Assembly (NCBI GenBank): GCA_037074765.1
Contig: JBAMDO010000005.1
Location: 124,001 to 188,000 of the forward strand
DNA length: 64,000 nt
DNA from: Mansonella perstans
Taxonomy: Eukaryota; Nematoda; Chromadorea; Rhabditida; Onchocercidae
Reading direction: 5' to 3'
Shown: piece by piece, positions 62,497 to 64,000 of the stretch
Layout of the letters: the number at the start of each line of letters is the position of its first letter
Position numbering within the stretch: position 1 is the first letter of the stretch
Made by a program: the position numbers and the translations under genes
The notes under the pieces: model-generated
Told to the model about the DNA's origin: nothing
What the model saw: the letters and a program-made list of their open reading frames with translations, nothing else
Database searches by the model: none

Positions 62497-64000
62497 ATGG
62501 ATAATTTTAATATGCGCTCACTTATCGCATCGCTTGCGTTCTCTGTACTGCTGCTGAATTTTGATGTCTTTTGGTATACCTTCAGTTTTTTCTGTTAGGT
62601 ACTGGAATTTCATCTAGAGCTTCAATTTTCTTCTCTCAATGTTTTAGTAATTCGAATGGTCATTTGAGCCAGCAGGACTCAGCTCCACCGAGACCGTTTT
62701 TCCCACTCAATTCGAAGAAATATCTTGTTGACTATTACACTGGTAATGATGCAGAACCACGGAATTTGTTATATAACTCTGAAATTGTTGTTGTTATGTA
62801 TTATGCACCGTGGAGCAGGCGATGCACAAGAGCACGTGCGATCTTCGAGAATGTGGCGAGAAGTTTAAGCGCGTCTTCTGATGTAAACTTTTCCGTCACT
62901 TATTCCCTGCTCAACATGTTTTAAAGGCATCAAATTTTTCATCATTGTTATTAACGTTTTTCTTTCGGAAATGCAATTAAAAAACATTCTGCCATGGCAG
63001 TGCGCTGACGGCACTGTTACTTTTTACGATGAAAAGCCTACTGATTTATTTCTTTTTCCCATCGTGTAGTCGAGAATTGAAGAACCTAGTCATTTAAATA
63101 TTTAAGCATTGTTTTGCATATCAGAGCGTAAATTATAGCTTTCGAAAAGTTATTGAATTTTTTTTTGAACTGTTTAGATTTTCACAATTTGAAAATTTAA
63201 CACTTTAATGCAGATATCGTTCGCTGCAGTCAACTGTTTTTTTCCCTATGGTGAATGTAGAAAATCTCACAAAACCTACACATATCCGGTCATTGTTGCA
63301 TATATCGGAAAGCAAAGTTTAATGTATACTGATTTATTGGCATCAGATTATATATATAGGTAAATAATTTAGTCAGTATTCATCTCCTTTTAATGCAGTT
63401 TCATGTCAGTGCTTCGTTTTTTTGCATATTTTCAGTTCATGTATTTTAAGTTTGTCAACTATTGAAATATTTAATTTAGGTGGATATCACGTTTGCGAAA
63501 CCCTGTTCGTCGGCTTGTAACTCCACTCGCTGTGAATAGCTTTCTGAACGAATTTGATGATGTGGTCATTGCATTTTTTCATGCTGAGGTCATTTTTTCA
63601 AAATTTCCCGAGAAATCCACTTGGATTTTTATCTATAGTAAATGAATCGCATTTATGCTTTCTTGCAGATGGCATTTGCTACATCATATGAATTCCAACA
63701 GTATATCAAAGCAGCACTGATTGCTTTCCAATTTCGTATGTTTTCGTTCATTATCAAGGGAAAACTATCTCTAGGTTTAGAGGTATTGATTTATAAGGAC
63801 CCTTGCAAAGTAAATTCCAGTTTGGTTAATTTCCCCGTTTTTCGCGGTTACAACCCATCAGTTCTCTCTGATTATTTCGATATTGGATTCTATTTTCTTT
63901 CCGATCTCTTAAATTTCTTTTAAGGACCCAGGAAAGTTTTATTAGGAATCAAAAAGAATTCCGATTTATTCGGACTGGATTTTTTTATCCCCAGTTCTGT
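62497..64000 (+). CDS. TXNDC11: TXNDC11-type thioredoxin-domain protein, 5' part, runs off the window
   Basis: ER membrane protein with tandem thioredoxin-like domains. Human TXNDC11 works with EDEM in ER-associated degradation and with dual-oxidase maturation. Exons: tentative 62497-62544, then 62586-62882, 63214-63359, 63480-63588, 63669-63735, and a likely exon from about 63774. All those joined agree in phase. Visible: a short N-terminal hydrophobic segment (SLIASLAFSFFLLGTG), then YLVDYYTGN, the first thioredoxin-like core VVVMYYAPWSRRC, ISFAAVNCFFPYGECRKSHK, TYPVIVAYIG and FDDVVIAFFHAE, the start of the second domain. These follow human TXNDC11 in order. The start is weak: the first exon depends on a 41-base intron (62545-62585), short even for a nematode. 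The rest of this protein of roughly 900 residues lies beyond position 64000. Confidence 0.82.

Noticed and set aside
1..64000. CRISPR arrays, bacterial operons, prophage or plasmid features
   Set aside because: The sequence is clearly intron-rich animal DNA; no spaced direct-repeat array or bacterial-type gene is present.
1..64000. tRNA or rRNA genes
   Set aside because: I saw no convincing T-arm/acceptor-stem pair or rRNA core by eye. A covariance-model scan would be needed to exclude a tRNA.

Overview
The window looks like nuclear DNA of a nematode. It is AT-rich, its genes are split into many small exons, and the introns begin GT (one begins GC) and mostly end in the worm-type T-rich CAG/TAG. 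Several start codons sit 5-20 bases after a 3' splice acceptor, as expected for spliced-leader trans-splicing. The netrin gene is UNC-6-like in length and domain order. A spirurid or filarial worm is my guess from gene content and composition; it is not proven. All models were built by hand by joining exons whose reading phases agree.

Layout. (1) 567-5692, minus: a 17-exon Na+/H+ exchanger. (2) 5703-18930: 13 kb with no gene I can support. (3) 18931-26933, minus: a gene of about 31 exons for an ANKS1/Odin-type adaptor (ankyrin repeats, two SAM domains, PTB domain), with an in-frame TGA in a frame-neutral exon. (4) 26953-36463: 9.5 kb, mainly simple repeats and AT-rich DNA, with one short orphan exon-like ORF. 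(5) 36464-45766, plus: a complete netrin (UNC-6) gene in 11 exons, with a GC-AG first intron and a decayed zinc-finger fragment in intron 5. (6) 49229-49560, minus: a small two-exon candidate membrane protein; near it a 39-bp x4 minisatellite. (7) 51041-56078, plus: ER glucosidase I (MOGS, GH63). (8) about 57493-60170, plus: a lipase maturation factor (LMF2-like) copy with several stops and frameshifts and no C-terminal half, best read as a pseudogene. (9) about 62497 to the window end, plus: the 5' part of a TXNDC11-type ER thioredoxin-domain protein, cut by the window edge.

How the genes relate. Exchanger, ANKS1 adaptor and netrin are independent genes for pH/ion transport, receptor signalling and axon guidance. 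The last three plus-strand loci (MOGS, the LMF relic and TXNDC11) all belong to ER protein folding or maturation. They lie too far apart to look like a classical nematode operon.

The most notable points are the stop-containing cassette exon of the ANKS1 gene, the decayed LMF gene between two intact ER genes, the GC-AG intron of netrin, and an unresolved stop at the end of MOGS exon 5.
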